DNA of 64,000 nucleotides, taken from assembly GCF_023612255.1 (NCBI RefSeq), contig NZ_CP063231.1:2958001-3022000 (forward strand). Reading direction: 5' to 3'. Made by a program: the position numbers and the translations under genes. Source of the DNA: Luteibacter flocculans (GTDB lineage Bacteria; Pseudomonadota; Gammaproteobacteria; Xanthomonadales; Rhodanobacteraceae). Of this stretch, positions 46,513-55,295 are shown one piece after another. The stretch's first letter is position 1, and each line of letters opens with the position of its first letter. Under the pieces are notes generated by a model. It ran no database searches and was not told the origin of the DNA. It saw nothing but the letters and a program-made list of their open reading frames with translations.

Positions 46513-47241
46513 TCATGCCGTCTGCGACGCGGCGACTTCGGAATCGAGGTCGGCCAGGCGATATCCTGCGGAGTGAATCGTATGCAGGAGAGGCCGATCA
46601 AACGGCTTGTCGATCACGCGGCGCAGGTTGTAGAGGTGCGAGCGAAGAGTGTCCGAATCGGGAAGCGTGTCGCCCCAGATCTCGCGCTCGATGTCCCGGC
46701 GGCTGACCACCCGCGGCGACTCGCGCATGAGGATCGCGAGGAGCTTCAGCCCGATCGGCGATACGGTGAGTTCCTGGCCGCCGCGGGTAAGGCGCAGCGT
46801 GGCCGTGTCGAGCGTCATATCGCCGACATTGAGAACCTCGGAGGAAACCTGACGGCGGTCGCGGCGGATCAAAGCGCGCAACCTGGCTTCGAGTTCTCGT
46901 ACTTCGAAGGGCTTCACCAGGTAATCGTCGGCGCCGGCTTCCAGGCCGACCAGCTTGTCTTCCAGCGTGTCGCGCGCCGTCAGCATCAGGACCGGCGTGG
47001 ACTTCTTGCCATCCTTGCGCAGCTTGCGGCAGACATCGAGGCCATCCATGCCAGGAAGCATGAGGTCCAGCACGATGACATCGTAACTGTTGGACACGGC
47101 AAGATGCAGGCCGCTGACGCCATCGGCAGCGTAATCCACCGAGTAGCCCCGGCGTTCCAGAAACTCGCCGACCATCTCGGCGATCTGGCGGTTGTCTTCG
47201 ACGAGAAGGATCAACCCTGCCTGTTCGTCGCGTGTGCTCAT
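46513..47241 (-). CDS. OmpR/PhoB family response regulator
   Basis: The 242-residue protein has a receiver domain with the acidic pair ED at 15-16, phosphoacceptor aspartate in IVLDLMLPGMDG near 59 and switch lysine in YLVKPFE near 109, followed by a winged-helix DNA-binding domain (about 140-230) with the SPIGLKLLAILMRESPRVVSR and DTLRSHLYNLRRVIDKPF segments. The receiver is canonical, unlike its degenerate kinase partner. A TTCACAAATGTGAA palindrome 18 bases upstream of ATG 47241 may be its own operator. The signal and target genes are unknown. Confidence 0.93.
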   Translation of the reverse strand: MSTRDEQAGLILLVEDNRQIAEMVGEFLERRGYSVDYAADGVSGLHLAVSNSYDVIVLDLMLPGMDGLDVCRKLRKDGKKSTPVLMLTARDTLEDKLVGLEAGADDYLVKPFEVRELEARLRALIRRDRRQVSSEVLNVGDMTLDTATLRLTRGGQELTVSPIGLKLLAILMRESPRVVSRRDIEREIWGDTLPDSDTLRSHLYNLRRVIDKPFDRPLLHTIHSAGYRLADLDSEVAASQTA

Positions 47242-47259
47242 CGCTCCACTCCTCTGTGA

Positions 47260-47273
47260 TTCACAAATGTGAA
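47260..47273. promoter_or_regulatory. TTCACA-AA-TGTGAA palindrome before the OmpR-type regulator gene
   Basis: A perfect six-base inverted repeat around AA, 18 bases upstream of the regulator start codon on the minus strand. The core CACAAATGTG recurs at 15219-15228. It could be an autoregulatory operator. The spacing is not that of a Crp/Clp site (TGTGA-N6-TCACA is inverted relative to it). Confidence 0.45.
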
Positions 47274-47358
47274 GAGTTAACGGTCGGACCGGTGAGAACA
47301 GCGTGAAGACCGAAAACGAAGGTTCATTTTGAGTACGAGTACGTGCACGTGGCGTCTT

Positions 47359-47970
47359 CTAATCGAGCATCGGGCTAAGCGCTTTCCACACGTTCTCCGC
47401 GACCCGCGGCTCGCCGGCCGCCGTGGGATGAAGCCCGTCATCCTGCATCAGCGCCGGATCGAGCGCCACGCCGTCGAGCAGGAAAGGCACGAGGGCCACG
47501 CCGTGCTTCTTCGCGGCGTCCTGGTAGACCTTGCGCAAGCCATCACGATATTGCGGGCCGTAGTTCACCGGCAGTTCGATCCCCAGCAGCAGCACCTTGG
47601 CGCCCGCCGAGGTGGCCGCCCCGATCATCGCGTCGAGATTCTCCGCGAGCTTGCCCAGCGGCAGGCCTTGCAGGCCGTCGTTGGCACCCAGCTCGATCAC
47701 CACGACCTGCGGCCGCTGCTTGGCCAGAAGTGCCGGCAAGCGGTTGCGGCCACTCAAGGACGTCTCGCCGCTGATGCTGGCATTGACCATCGTCCATGGC
47801 GTCGCCATCTTGCTTGTGCGAGCGTCCAGCAAACGCACCCACCCGGCCTCCACCGGAATGTTGTGCGCCGCCGACAACGAGTCCCCGAGCACCAGAACCT
47901 TGCGCGGCGTATCCGCCGCGGAGGCGATGGCGCACCAGACGAACAGCAACAGGACCAGGCAACGACGCAT
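47359..47970 (-). CDS. tesA: Arylesterase / acyl-CoA thioesterase I / lysophospholipase (TesA-like, SGNH hydrolase)
   Basis: Periplasmic multifunctional ester and thioester hydrolase. The 203-residue product has a signal peptide (1-18, ending IASAA) and the SGNH blocks: VLVLGDSLSAAHNI with the nucleophile serine near residue 31, SISGETS, ELGANDGLQG and the C-terminal DGLHPTAAG with catalytic Asp and His. Its ATG at 47970 interlocks with the ATG of the divergent ybbA (47969) in a shared CATG. In E. coli tesA and the ybbA-ybbP transporter are likewise divergent neighbours and functionally linked. Confidence 0.93.
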   Translation of the reverse strand: MRRCLVLLLFVWCAIASAADTPRKVLVLGDSLSAAHNIPVEAGWVRLLDARTSKMATPWTMVNASISGETSLSGRNRLPALLAKQRPQVVVIELGANDGLQGLPLGKLAENLDAMIGAATSAGAKVLLLGIELPVNYGPQYRDGLRKVYQDAAKKHGVALVPFLLDGVALDPALMQDDGLHPTAAGEPRVAENVWKALSPMLD

Positions 47971-48655
47971 GAGCGATTCTTCCCGTGTTCTTCTCGAAGT
48001 GGCGGATGTTAGCAAGTCGGTTTTCGGTCCGGAGGGACGCCTGGATATCCTTTCCGGCGTGAACCTGGCGGTGACCGAGGGAGAAAGCTTCGCCATCGTC
48101 GGCGCCTCGGGGTCTGGCAAGACCACACTGCTCGGCCTGCTCGCCGGCCTCGACGTGCCCACGGCGGGCAGCATCCGCATCGACGGGCAGGCGCTCGAAC
48201 GCATGGACGAAGAGGCCCGTGCGGCCATCCGCCGACGCCTGGTCGGCTTCGTGTTTCAGTCCTTTCACCTGCTCGCCGCGCTCACCGCCGAGGAAAACGT
48301 GATGCTCCCGCTGGAGTTGGAGGGCGACGACACGGCACGCGAGCGCGCGCAGGCCGCGCTGGAAGCGGTGGGCCTGGGGGCACGCCGACGCCACTACCCC
48401 GCGCAACTATCCGGTGGCGAACAACAGCGCGTGGCACTCGCGCGCGCCTTCGTACACCGACCGCGCATCCTCTTTGCCGACGAACCGACCGGCAACCTCG
48501 ACCAGCACACGGGTGAGCACATCGGCGATCTACTGTTCGAGATGAACCGCCAGCACGCCACCACATTGATCCTGGTGACCCACGATCCCCGCCTCGCGGC
48601 GCGCTGCGCACGCTCCGCCGAACTGCACGAAGGTCGCCTCGGGGTGTCGGCGTGA
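47969..48655 (+). CDS. ybbA: ABC transporter ATP-binding protein (YbbA-like)
   Basis: ATPase of a MacB/LolD-type transporter. The 228-residue protein has Walker A GASGSGKTT near residues 43-51, Q-loop FVFQSFHLLAAL, signature LSGGEQQRVALARAF near 147-161, Walker B ILFADEPTGNLD and the H-loop VTHDPRLA. ATG 47969 shares bases with the tesA start on the opposite strand; no other start would retain the N-terminal beta strand. It overlaps ybbP by four bases (GTGA). With YbbP it should form a mechanotransmission-type transporter acting on hydrophobic envelope compounds together with TesA. Confidence 0.94.
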   Translation: MSDSSRVLLEVADVSKSVFGPEGRLDILSGVNLAVTEGESFAIVGASGSGKTTLLGLLAGLDVPTAGSIRIDGQALERMDEEARAAIRRRLVGFVFQSFHLLAALTAEENVMLPLELEGDDTARERAQAALEAVGLGARRRHYPAQLSGGEQQRVALARAFVHRPRILFADEPTGNLDQHTGEHIGDLLFEMNRQHATTLILVTHDPRLAARCARSAELHEGRLGVSA

Positions 48656-51135
48656 ACGTCGCGCGGCTGGCCTGGCGCACGCTGCGCCGCGAATGGCACC
48701 TCGTGGAACTGCGCACGCTGGCCGCGTCGCTGGTGCTCGCGGTCATCGCCTTGGGCGTGGTCGCCACCCTATCCACCCGCATCGAGCGCGGCATACTCGC
48801 CAGCGCGGCCGAATTGATCGGCGGCGACCTCGGCGTCTCAGCGCCCGCACCGCTGCCGGATTCCCTGCTGGCGTCCGCCAAGGCGGACCATCTGGCCGCG
48901 ACGCGCGGCGCCACCTTCCGCAGTGTGTCCTTCGTAGGCGATCGCAGCCAGTTGCTCGACGTGCTCGCCACCGACGGCGCGTACCCCCTGCGGGGCACGC
49001 TGGAAATACGCGACGCACAGGGCGGCCAGCGCGTGGCGCATGGCCCCGCGCGTGGACAGGTGTACCTCGATCACCGCGCCCTGACGGGGCTGGGCATCCG
49101 CACGGGGCAAACCCTCCAGATCGGCGGCCGCGATCTCGTGGTTTCCGGCGAACTGCTGCGCCAGCCCGACGGCGGTGAGCTGTTCGCCCTGGCACCGCGC
49201 GCCGTGATGAATCTCGACGACGCCACCGAGGCGGGGCTGCTCTCCGTCGGCAGCCGCGCGCGGCATCGCCTGCTCGTCTCCGGCCCGCAGGGCGCCGTCG
49301 CAACGTGGCGCGCCGAAGCGGAACAGATCAAGCTGCCTCAGGGCGGCGAATGGATCACGCCGGAGAAGGTGCAGGAGCGCATGCGTACGGCGTTCGATCG
49401 CGCCAGTTCATTCCTGCGCCTCACCGCCCTGCTCTCGGCGCTGCTCGCAGGCGTGGCGATCGCTCTCGCCGCGGCGCGCTACGCGCGACGCAAGGCTGGC
49501 GAGGTCGCCCTCTTGCGCGCGCTGGGCACACCGCGTCGTCGCGTCGCTGCGCTGCTGGTGACGACGCTGGCTGCCCTGGCCTTGCCAGCGGCCGCACTCG
49601 GCATGGCGATCGCGCTCGCTCTCGCGCAGGGCGCGTGGTACTTCGCGCGGCAGTTGTTCGACAACATTCCGACCACCTTGCCGCTGGGCCCCGCCTTCGC
49701 CGCGGCAGCCATGGGTCTGGCCGTGCTCGCCGGCTTCGCCCTGCCACCGCTCGTACGGTTGGCGGAGGTGCCGCCCGTGGCGGTGTTCCGCGAATCGATG
49801 CAACGGCGCGTGCGTCGCTTCGACGTGCTCTATCTCGTCCCGCTCGTCACCGCCATCGCGCTGGTCTGGGTGCAGGCCGACTCGGCGAAGCTCGCCGGCA
49901 TCCTGGCCGTGAGCCTGGCCGGTGTGGCAGTGGTCGCCGCGCTGTTCTCGGCCCTGCTGTTGGTCATTGCACGGCGCGTGGCGCCGGGGGCGCATCCGGC
50001 CCTGCGTCTTGGCCTGGCGGCGCTGGCCCGCCGACGCGGATTGTCGCTGGTCCAGGCCACGGCCTTGTCGCTGGGACTTTGTGCGCTACTCCTGCTCGCG
50101 GTCATTGCACCGTCGTTGCTCGATGGCTGGCGTCGCGAACTGCCGACGGACACGCCAAACTGGTTCGCCCTGAACCTGCAGGACGACCAGCGCGAGGCGT
50201 TCACGCATGCGTTGGATTCGCTGGGCGCCACGAAGGCGAACATGATGCCGCTGGCGGTGGGCAAGCTCACCGCGATCAACGGCAAGCCCATCGACAGCAT
50301 CGCCTTTGCCAACGACGACGCGCGCGACAATGCGGACCGTCAATTGCGCCTGTCCTGGAGCACGGACCTGCCTCCGTCCAACCGTGTGGTAGCTGGCCAA
50401 TGGCCGGGCGCCAAGCCTGCGCAGGCCGAAGTGTCGGTGGATACATCGTGGCGCGATCGCTACCAGTTGAAGCTGGGCGACACCCTGAGTTTCGAGGTGG
50501 GCGAAGGCACGCTGGACGCGCGCGTGAGCAGTGTGCGTCAGGTGGACTGGAGTTCGTTCCGGGTGAACTTCTTTCTGATGCTCGACCCGGCTCATGCCAG
50601 CGAACTGCCGCATACCTGGCTGACCAGCTTCTATCTGCCGCGCGGTCGCGGCGACGCGCTGGCGAAGGTATCGCGCGACTTCGGCAACCTGAGCCTCATC
50701 GACGTGGACGCCCTGCTCGATCGCGTTCGCGACATCGTGGACCGTGTCGGCGGTGCGGTGCGCTGGGTGCTCGGCTTCAGCCTGCTTGCCGGTGCGCTGG
50801 TGCTCGCCGCCGCGCTCGCCGCCAGCGCGCAGGAGCGACGCAAGGAGGCCGCTCTTCTGCGCACGCTGGGCGCCACGCGCAACCAGCTTCGCGCGGCGGC
50901 GGCCTGCGAGTTTGCCTTGCTCGGTCTCGTCGCCGGGCTCACCGCCGCGCTCGGCGCGACCGGCGCGGGCATCTGGCTCGGTAACGCGGTGTTCCGCATC
51001 GAGGGCTTCGTACCGCCGCTCTGGCCGCTCGTCGGCGCGGCAGCGCTCGCGGCGTTCGTGGTGATGATCATTGGCCTGTACGGCACGCGGCGCGTGCTGC
51101 GTACGTCGCCGATGGCGCTGCTGCGCGAGGGCTAG
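48652..51135 (+). CDS. ybbP: FtsX-like permease of the YbbA-YbbP transporter
   Basis: Inner-membrane permease with ten predicted membrane segments in two FtsX-like blocks. The 827-residue protein has an N-terminal membrane helix (about 25-45), a large periplasmic domain (about 50-250), helices near 260-420, a second periplasmic domain (about 490-690) and a last group near 700-815, ending RTSPMALLREG as FtsX permeases do. The start is GTG 48652, overlapping the ybbA stop codon. The usual length of E. coli YbbP is about 804 residues. Confidence 0.92.
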   Translation: MNVARLAWRTLRREWHLVELRTLAASLVLAVIALGVVATLSTRIERGILASAAELIGGDLGVSAPAPLPDSLLASAKADHLAATRGATFRSVSFVGDRSQLLDVLATDGAYPLRGTLEIRDAQGGQRVAHGPARGQVYLDHRALTGLGIRTGQTLQIGGRDLVVSGELLRQPDGGELFALAPRAVMNLDDATEAGLLSVGSRARHRLLVSGPQGAVATWRAEAEQIKLPQGGEWITPEKVQERMRTAFDRASSFLRLTALLSALLAGVAIALAAARYARRKAGEVALLRALGTPRRRVAALLVTTLAALALPAAALGMAIALALAQGAWYFARQLFDNIPTTLPLGPAFAAAAMGLAVLAGFALPPLVRLAEVPPVAVFRESMQRRVRRFDVLYLVPLVTAIALVWVQADSAKLAGILAVSLAGVAVVAALFSALLLVIARRVAPGAHPALRLGLAALARRRGLSLVQATALSLGLCALLLLAVIAPSLLDGWRRELPTDTPNWFALNLQDDQREAFTHALDSLGATKANMMPLAVGKLTAINGKPIDSIAFANDDARDNADRQLRLSWSTDLPPSNRVVAGQWPGAKPAQAEVSVDTSWRDRYQLKLGDTLSFEVGEGTLDARVSSVRQVDWSSFRVNFFLMLDPAHASELPHTWLTSFYLPRGRGDALAKVSRDFGNLSLIDVDALLDRVRDIVDRVGGAVRWVLGFSLLAGALVLAAALAASAQERRKEAALLRTLGATRNQLRAAAACEFALLGLVAGLTAALGATGAGIWLGNAVFRIEGFVPPLWPLVGAAALAAFVVMIIGLYGTRRVLRTSPMALLREG

Positions 51136-51150
51136 CGAGCCGTCGGCAAC

Positions 51151-51624
51151 TCAGTCGCGAGGATGCATGTCCAGCGCCATCACGATGGCGTCCTCGCGAC
51201 CGCCGCGGGCCGGGTAATACGCCGGCCGGCGGCCGATCTCGGCGAAACCGAGCGAGTCGTACAAGGCTTTGGCGACCGGATTGGACGGCCGCACCTCGAG
51301 GAATACGCGCTCCGCCCCATACCAGCGCGCGAGATCGAGCAGGCGGCGCAACATGCGTCGCCCGAAACCCAGGCCACGGTGGGCATCGCCGACGCACAGA
51401 TTCAGCACGTGCGCTTCGCCCGCCGCCACGGAAAGGATGCCGTAGCCGGCGATGACACCGTCGTGGACGATCACCCAGCAGTTGTGACCGGCCTGCAGGC
51501 AGTCGCGAAAGATGCCGGCGCTCCAGGGGAATTCGTACGAGGCATGCTCGATCGCCACGACCGCGTCCAGATCTTCGCGACGCATCGCGCGCACTTCGGT
51601 GGAAGGATGGGCGACGGCAACCAT
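51151..51624 (-). CDS. rimI: Ribosomal protein S18 alanine N-acetyltransferase
   Basis: GNAT enzyme that acetylates the N-terminus of S18. The 157-residue protein has the family start VRAMRREDLDAVVAIEHASYEFPWS, the acetyl-CoA loop VGDAHRGLGFGRRML near residues 77-91 and the FLEVRPSNPVAKALYDSLGF segment near 105-124. ATG 51624 gives the normal length; the longer open frame extends into the upstream gene. It follows the HolD-like gene by four bases, the same order as holD-rimI in E. coli. Confidence 0.93.
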   Translation of the reverse strand: MVAVAHPSTEVRAMRREDLDAVVAIEHASYEFPWSAGIFRDCLQAGHNCWVIVHDGVIAGYGILSVAAGEAHVLNLCVGDAHRGLGFGRRMLRRLLDLARWYGAERVFLEVRPSNPVAKALYDSLGFAEIGRRPAYYPARGGREDAIVMALDMHPRD

Positions 51625-51628
51625 GGTG

Positions 51629-52093
51629 TCAGGCGCCGCGAAGCGTAGGCCCCAACGCGCGGAGCCCGTTCCAGAGGCGCCGCTTCGCGGCGGGTTCGAC
51701 GAGGATCGCGGAAGGTGTATCCACCAGCACGATCTGCGCGGCACTCATGACCGCCGCAGGCAAATCCCGGCCGAGCGCGCGAGCCTGGGCTTCGCCGAAG
51801 ACGAGATACGCCCGCGCCGCGGGAACATCGCCCAAGCCGCGTTCGCCGACTTCCAGGCGCGCAGCGCGCCCCGTCACCGCGCCGTAGGCACGCAGCGCAC
51901 GACCCACGAGATCCAACTCGCGCTCGCTGCATCCTGCGGGAAGTACGACTACGCAGACCGCCGAACCGCCACGAGCGGTGTCATTGGCTGGCGCGACCTC
52001 GGGCTCCGGCGCCACGCCCCCCACGCGCAGCCGCCACGGCGTGATGCCCATGGCACCCAGCAGGCGCTGGCGGCGGTCGGGGGCGGCAGCCAT
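51629..52093 (-). CDS. Putative DNA polymerase III psi subunit (HolD-like)
   Basis: The 154-residue product is not strongly conserved, but its N-terminus reads RRQRLLGAMGITPWRLR, which resembles the LGITxWxLR start of E. coli HolD, and the gene lies directly before rimI as holD does in enterobacteria. In the remainder an alpha/beta pattern such as CVVVLPAGCSERELDLVGRAL and RAYLVFGEAQARALGR fits the small HolD domain. The assignment rests on position and one motif, so it is tentative. It is coupled to rimI with a gap of four bases. Confidence 0.6.
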   Translation of the reverse strand: MAAAPDRRQRLLGAMGITPWRLRVGGVAPEPEVAPANDTARGGSAVCVVVLPAGCSERELDLVGRALRAYGAVTGRAARLEVGERGLGDVPAARAYLVFGEAQARALGRDLPAAVMSAAQIVLVDTPSAILVEPAAKRRLWNGLRALGPTLRGA

Positions 52094-52098
52094 GCGAG

Positions 52099-52884
52099 TC
52101 AGTCCGCCGCCTTGGCGTTACGACGTGCGCGGCGACGCCGGGTGGCGCGGCCCCACAGCGTCATGACGGGGCCGGAAACCGTGTAGATCACCGCCACCGC
52201 GAACAGCACGCGGGCCGTATCGACGAGCAGCAGAACGACGATCAACACCGCCGCGATCAGCCAGATGAAGGGCACCCGGTCGCCCTTGGGCCATGCCTTG
52301 AAGCTGTAGTAGCGCACGTTGCTGACCATCAGCAGGCCAGCGATCACGGCCAGCGGAAGCGCGAAGAACGCTACCGACGGGCCCGAGATGTCGAACTTTT
52401 CCATGGTCCAGACGAACGACATGCAGAGGCCGGCCGCCGCAGGGCTCGCCAACCCCTGGAAGTAACGTTTGTCGGCCACGCCGACCTGGGTGTTGAAACG
52501 GGCCAGGCGAAGCGCAGCGCATACGGCGTAGATGAAGGCGGCGGCCCAGCCGATCTTGCCCCAGACCGGTCCGTACGAGGCCAACGAGGACAGCGCCCAG
52601 GTATACATGACCAGCGCAGGAGCGAGGCCGAAGCTCACCAGGTCCGACAGCGAGTCGTACTGCACGCCGAACTCGCTCTGGGTGTTGGTCATGCGCGCGA
52701 CGCGCCCGTCCATGCCGTCGAGGATGCCCGCCACGAATACCGCCAGGGCCGCGACAGCGTAATGGCCGCCTATCGCGGAGACGATCGCGTAGAAACCCGC
52801 GAACATGGCGCCCGTGGTGAACAGGTTCGGTAGCAGGTAGATACCGCGATGGCGCGGCCCCCGGACTTGAATCGGATCGCTCAT
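52099..52884 (-). CDS. pssA: CDP-diacylglycerol--serine O-phosphatidyltransferase
   Basis: Inner-membrane enzyme that makes phosphatidylserine from CDP-diacylglycerol and serine, the precursor of phosphatidylethanolamine. The 261-residue protein has about seven membrane segments and a complete CDP-alcohol phosphatidyltransferase motif: D56-G-x-D59, A63-R64, G73, D77 and D81. It is the membrane-embedded type found in Bacillus and many proteobacteria, unlike E. coli PssA. A basic C-terminus (RRRRARRNAK) may face the cytoplasm. It is five bases from the HolD-like gene and likely cotranscribed. Confidence 0.94.
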   Translation of the reverse strand: MSDPIQVRGPRHRGIYLLPNLFTTGAMFAGFYAIVSAIGGHYAVAALAVFVAGILDGMDGRVARMTNTQSEFGVQYDSLSDLVSFGLAPALVMYTWALSSLASYGPVWGKIGWAAAFIYAVCAALRLARFNTQVGVADKRYFQGLASPAAAGLCMSFVWTMEKFDISGPSVAFFALPLAVIAGLLMVSNVRYYSFKAWPKGDRVPFIWLIAAVLIVVLLLVDTARVLFAVAVIYTVSGPVMTLWGRATRRRRARRNAKAAD

Positions 52885-53047
52885 GGGCCATTCCGTGACA
52901 TGGGCGGACAGTGTAGCCCAGTGGCCGTCGGGCGGTCAGTCGGGCCCGCGCCCGCACCTCGGCGAAGAACCGCGCCCCCCGTCGCTTGCGCGCCCCTCGG
53001 CCGGGTGGTACTTGTTGCCGCCACCCAACCCAACCGGCGGAATGCCC

Positions 53048-53458
53048 ATGCGTCGTTGCCTCGTCCTCGCACTCCTCGTGACGGCCTGTCCGCTCGCCTT
53101 CGCCCAGGCCTACAAGTGGAAGGACGCCCAGGGCGTGACCCATTACGCCGACGCCCCGCCGCCGGGCAACGTTCGCTACGAGAAGATCAAGACCTCCGGC
53201 ACGGTCGAGGCACCGGCTCCGGCATCCACTGCCGCAGCGGCCAAGACACCGTCGAACGGCGCGTCGGCGAACACCGACACGCCCGAGAACCGGAAGAAGC
53301 TGTGCGAGCAACTGCGTAAGAACCTCACGATCCTCAATAACGAGAAGGTCGTGACCATGGACGACGGCAAGGGCGGCATGAAGCAGGTGGACGACGCCGA
53401 GCGGCAGAGCCAGATCAAGACCACGCAGGCGCAGATGACCCTGTACTGCGGAAGTTGA
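53048..53458 (+). CDS. Exported DUF4124 domain protein
   Basis: Function unknown. The 136-residue product has a signal peptide (residues 1-20, ending AFAQ), then the DUF4124 segment AYKWKDAQGVTHYADAPPPG near residues 20-39, an Ala/Pro/Thr-rich linker and a C-terminal helical region with conserved cysteines (KLCEQLRKNLTIL and LYCGS). Such proteins are numerous in xanthomonads. ATG 53048 has better spacing from a GGCGGA element than ATG 53042, which would add two residues. It lies upstream of proS, but the latter has its own -10 element. Confidence 0.85.
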   Translation: MRRCLVLALLVTACPLAFAQAYKWKDAQGVTHYADAPPPGNVRYEKIKTSGTVEAPAPASTAAAAKTPSNGASANTDTPENRKKLCEQLRKNLTILNNEKVVTMDDGKGGMKQVDDAERQSQIKTTQAQMTLYCGS

Positions 53459-53494
53459 GCGCCGACGCACGGCGGCGGCATGGACGAAACGGCC

Positions 53495-53500
53495 TATAAT
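53495..53500 (+). promoter_or_regulatory. Perfect -10 hexamer before proS
   Basis: TATAAT at 53495-53500 lies 29 bases before the proS start codon. At the -35 position the sequence is GC-rich and does not match, so the promoter may depend on an activator or the -10 alone. Confidence 0.5.
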
Positions 53501-53529
53501 CGCGCCTTTACCGTCCGGACCGCTCGCCG

Positions 53530-55227
53530 ATGCGCCTCAGCCAGTTCCACCTCGCCACCGTCAAGGAAGTCCCTGCCGACGCCGAAGTCATCAGCCACAA
53601 GCTGATGTTGCGCGCGGGCATGATCCGCAAGCTCGCCTCCGGCCTGTACACCTGGGCCCCGCTGGGCCTGCGTGTTTTGCGCAAGGTGGAGGCTGCGGTC
53701 CGCGAGGAGATGCTCCGCGCCGGTGCCATCGAAATGCTGATGCCGTCCGTGCAGCCACGCGAGCTGTGGGAAGAAACCGGCCGCTGGGAGAAGTTCGGCG
53801 GCCAGTTGCTGAAGATCAAGGACCGTAAGGAGCAGGAGTTCTGCTATGGCCCGACGCACGAGGAAGTCATCACCGATTTCGCGCGCAACGAGCTGAAGAG
53901 CTACAAGCAGCTTCCGCTCAACTTCTTTCAGATCCAGACCAAGTTCCGCGACGAGATTCGCCCGCGCTTCGGCGTGATGCGTGCGCGCGAGTTCCTGATG
54001 AAGGACGCCTACTCCTTCCACGTGACGCCGGAGTCCCTGGGCGAAACCTACAAGGTGATGTACGACGCCTACTCGCGCATCTTCACTCGCCTGGGCCTGG
54101 AATTCCGCGCCGTGGACGCCGATACCGGTGCCATCGGTGGCAGCGCCAGCCATGAGTTCCAGGTCATCGCCGATTCCGGCGAAGACGCCATCGCTTATTC
54201 CGATGCGTCGCCGTACGCGGCGAACATCGAGAAGGCCGAAGCCCTCGCCCCGTCGATCGAGCGTCCGTCGCCCTCGGCCGAGCTGGCACGCGTGGCAACG
54301 CCCACGCAGCGGACCATCGAGGAAGTCACCGCTCTCCTCGGCGTCCCCGCCGCACACACCGTGAAGACGATTCTTGTCCGCGGCCGTGAAGGCCTGGTGG
54401 CGCTGTGTGTGCGCGGCGATCACGAGGTGAACGAGGTCAAGGCTTCGCACCTGCCCGAGCTGCCCGACGAGTCGGAACTCGCCAGCGAGGACGAGATCCT
54501 CGCCGCTACGGGAACGCGCCCGGGCTTCATCGGCCCCGTGGGCCTGCCGGCAAACATCCCCGTCATCGTCGACCGCAGCGCGGCCGTGCTCGCCGACTTC
54601 GTCTGCGGCGGCAACCAGGACGGCACCCACTACACCGGCACCAACTGGGGCCGCGACGCGCAGATCAGCCGCGTGGCGGACATCCGCAAGGTGGTCGAGG
54701 GCGACCCGTCGCCCGACGGGCGCGGCACGATCCGCTTCGCACGCGGCATCGAGGTCGGTCACATCTTCCAGCTCGGCCAGAAGTACGCCGAGGCCATGGG
54801 TGCAGGCGTGCTCGACGACCAGGGCAAGATGCGCACGATGTACATGGGCTGCTACGGCATCGGCGTCAGCCGCATCGTCGCTGCCGCCATCGAACAGCGC
54901 CACGACGACGCCGGCATCGTCTGGCCCGAAGCCATGGCGCCCTGGCGCGTGGCGGTCTGCGTCATCAACCCGAAGAACGATCCCGTCGTGACCGAAGCGG
55001 CAGAGTCCCTCTACCAGTCGCTGTCGCAGGAAGGCATCGACACGGTGCTGGACGACCGTGGCCTCCGCCCCGGCCCGATGTTCGCGGACATGGAACTCAT
55101 CGGTATTCCGCATCGTGTCGTGGTCAGCGCCCGTGGTCTGGAAAGTGGCACGTTCGAGTACCGCGCGCGCAACGAAACCGAAGCACGCAACGTCACACGC
55201 GAGGAGCTGTTCGGGCTGCTTGGCTGA
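53530..55227 (+). CDS. proS: Proline--tRNA ligase (bacterial type, with editing insertion)
   Basis: Charges tRNA-Pro and edits mischarged Ala. The 565-residue protein is of the bacterial class II type. It has motif 2 [26 protein letters not shown] near residues 138-163, a YbaK-like editing insertion between about 225 and 390 ([29 protein letters not shown]), motif 3 [16 protein letters not shown] near 439-454 and a C-terminal anticodon-binding domain ([22 protein letters not shown]). Length matches E. coli ProRS (572). Confidence 0.97.
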   Translation: MRLSQFHLATVKEVPADAEVISHKLMLRAGMIRKLASGLYTWAPLGLRVLRKVEAAVREEMLRAGAIEMLMPSVQPRELWEETGRWEKFGGQLLKIKDRKEQEFCYGPTHEEVITDFARNELKSYKQLPLNFFQIQTKFRDEIRPRFGVMRAREFLMKDAYSFHVTPESLGETYKVMYDAYSRIFTRLGLEFRAVDADTGAIGGSASHEFQVIADSGEDAIAYSDASPYAANIEKAEALAPSIERPSPSAELARVATPTQRTIEEVTALLGVPAAHTVKTILVRGREGLVALCVRGDHEVNEVKASHLPELPDESELASEDEILAATGTRPGFIGPVGLPANIPVIVDRSAAVLADFVCGGNQDGTHYTGTNWGRDAQISRVADIRKVVEGDPSPDGRGTIRFARGIEVGHIFQLGQKYAEAMGAGVLDDQGKMRTMYMGCYGIGVSRIVAAAIEQRHDDAGIVWPEAMAPWRVAVCVINPKNDPVVTEAAESLYQSLSQEGIDTVLDDRGLRPGPMFADMELIGIPHRVVVSARGLESGTFEYRARNETEARNVTREELFGLLG

Positions 55228-55268
55228 CCCGAACGGTCAACCAAGTCCCACGGGATGCTCTGGCATGG

Positions 55269-55290
55269 GTGCCTTCGTCATCGAAGGCAC
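55269..55290. terminator. Hairpin between proS and the M14 gene
   Basis: A nine-base-pair stem GTGCCTTCG/CGAAGGCAC with a TCAT loop lies in the 68-base convergent gap. No T run follows on either strand. Confidence 0.5.
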
Positions 55291-55295
55291 GTCGG

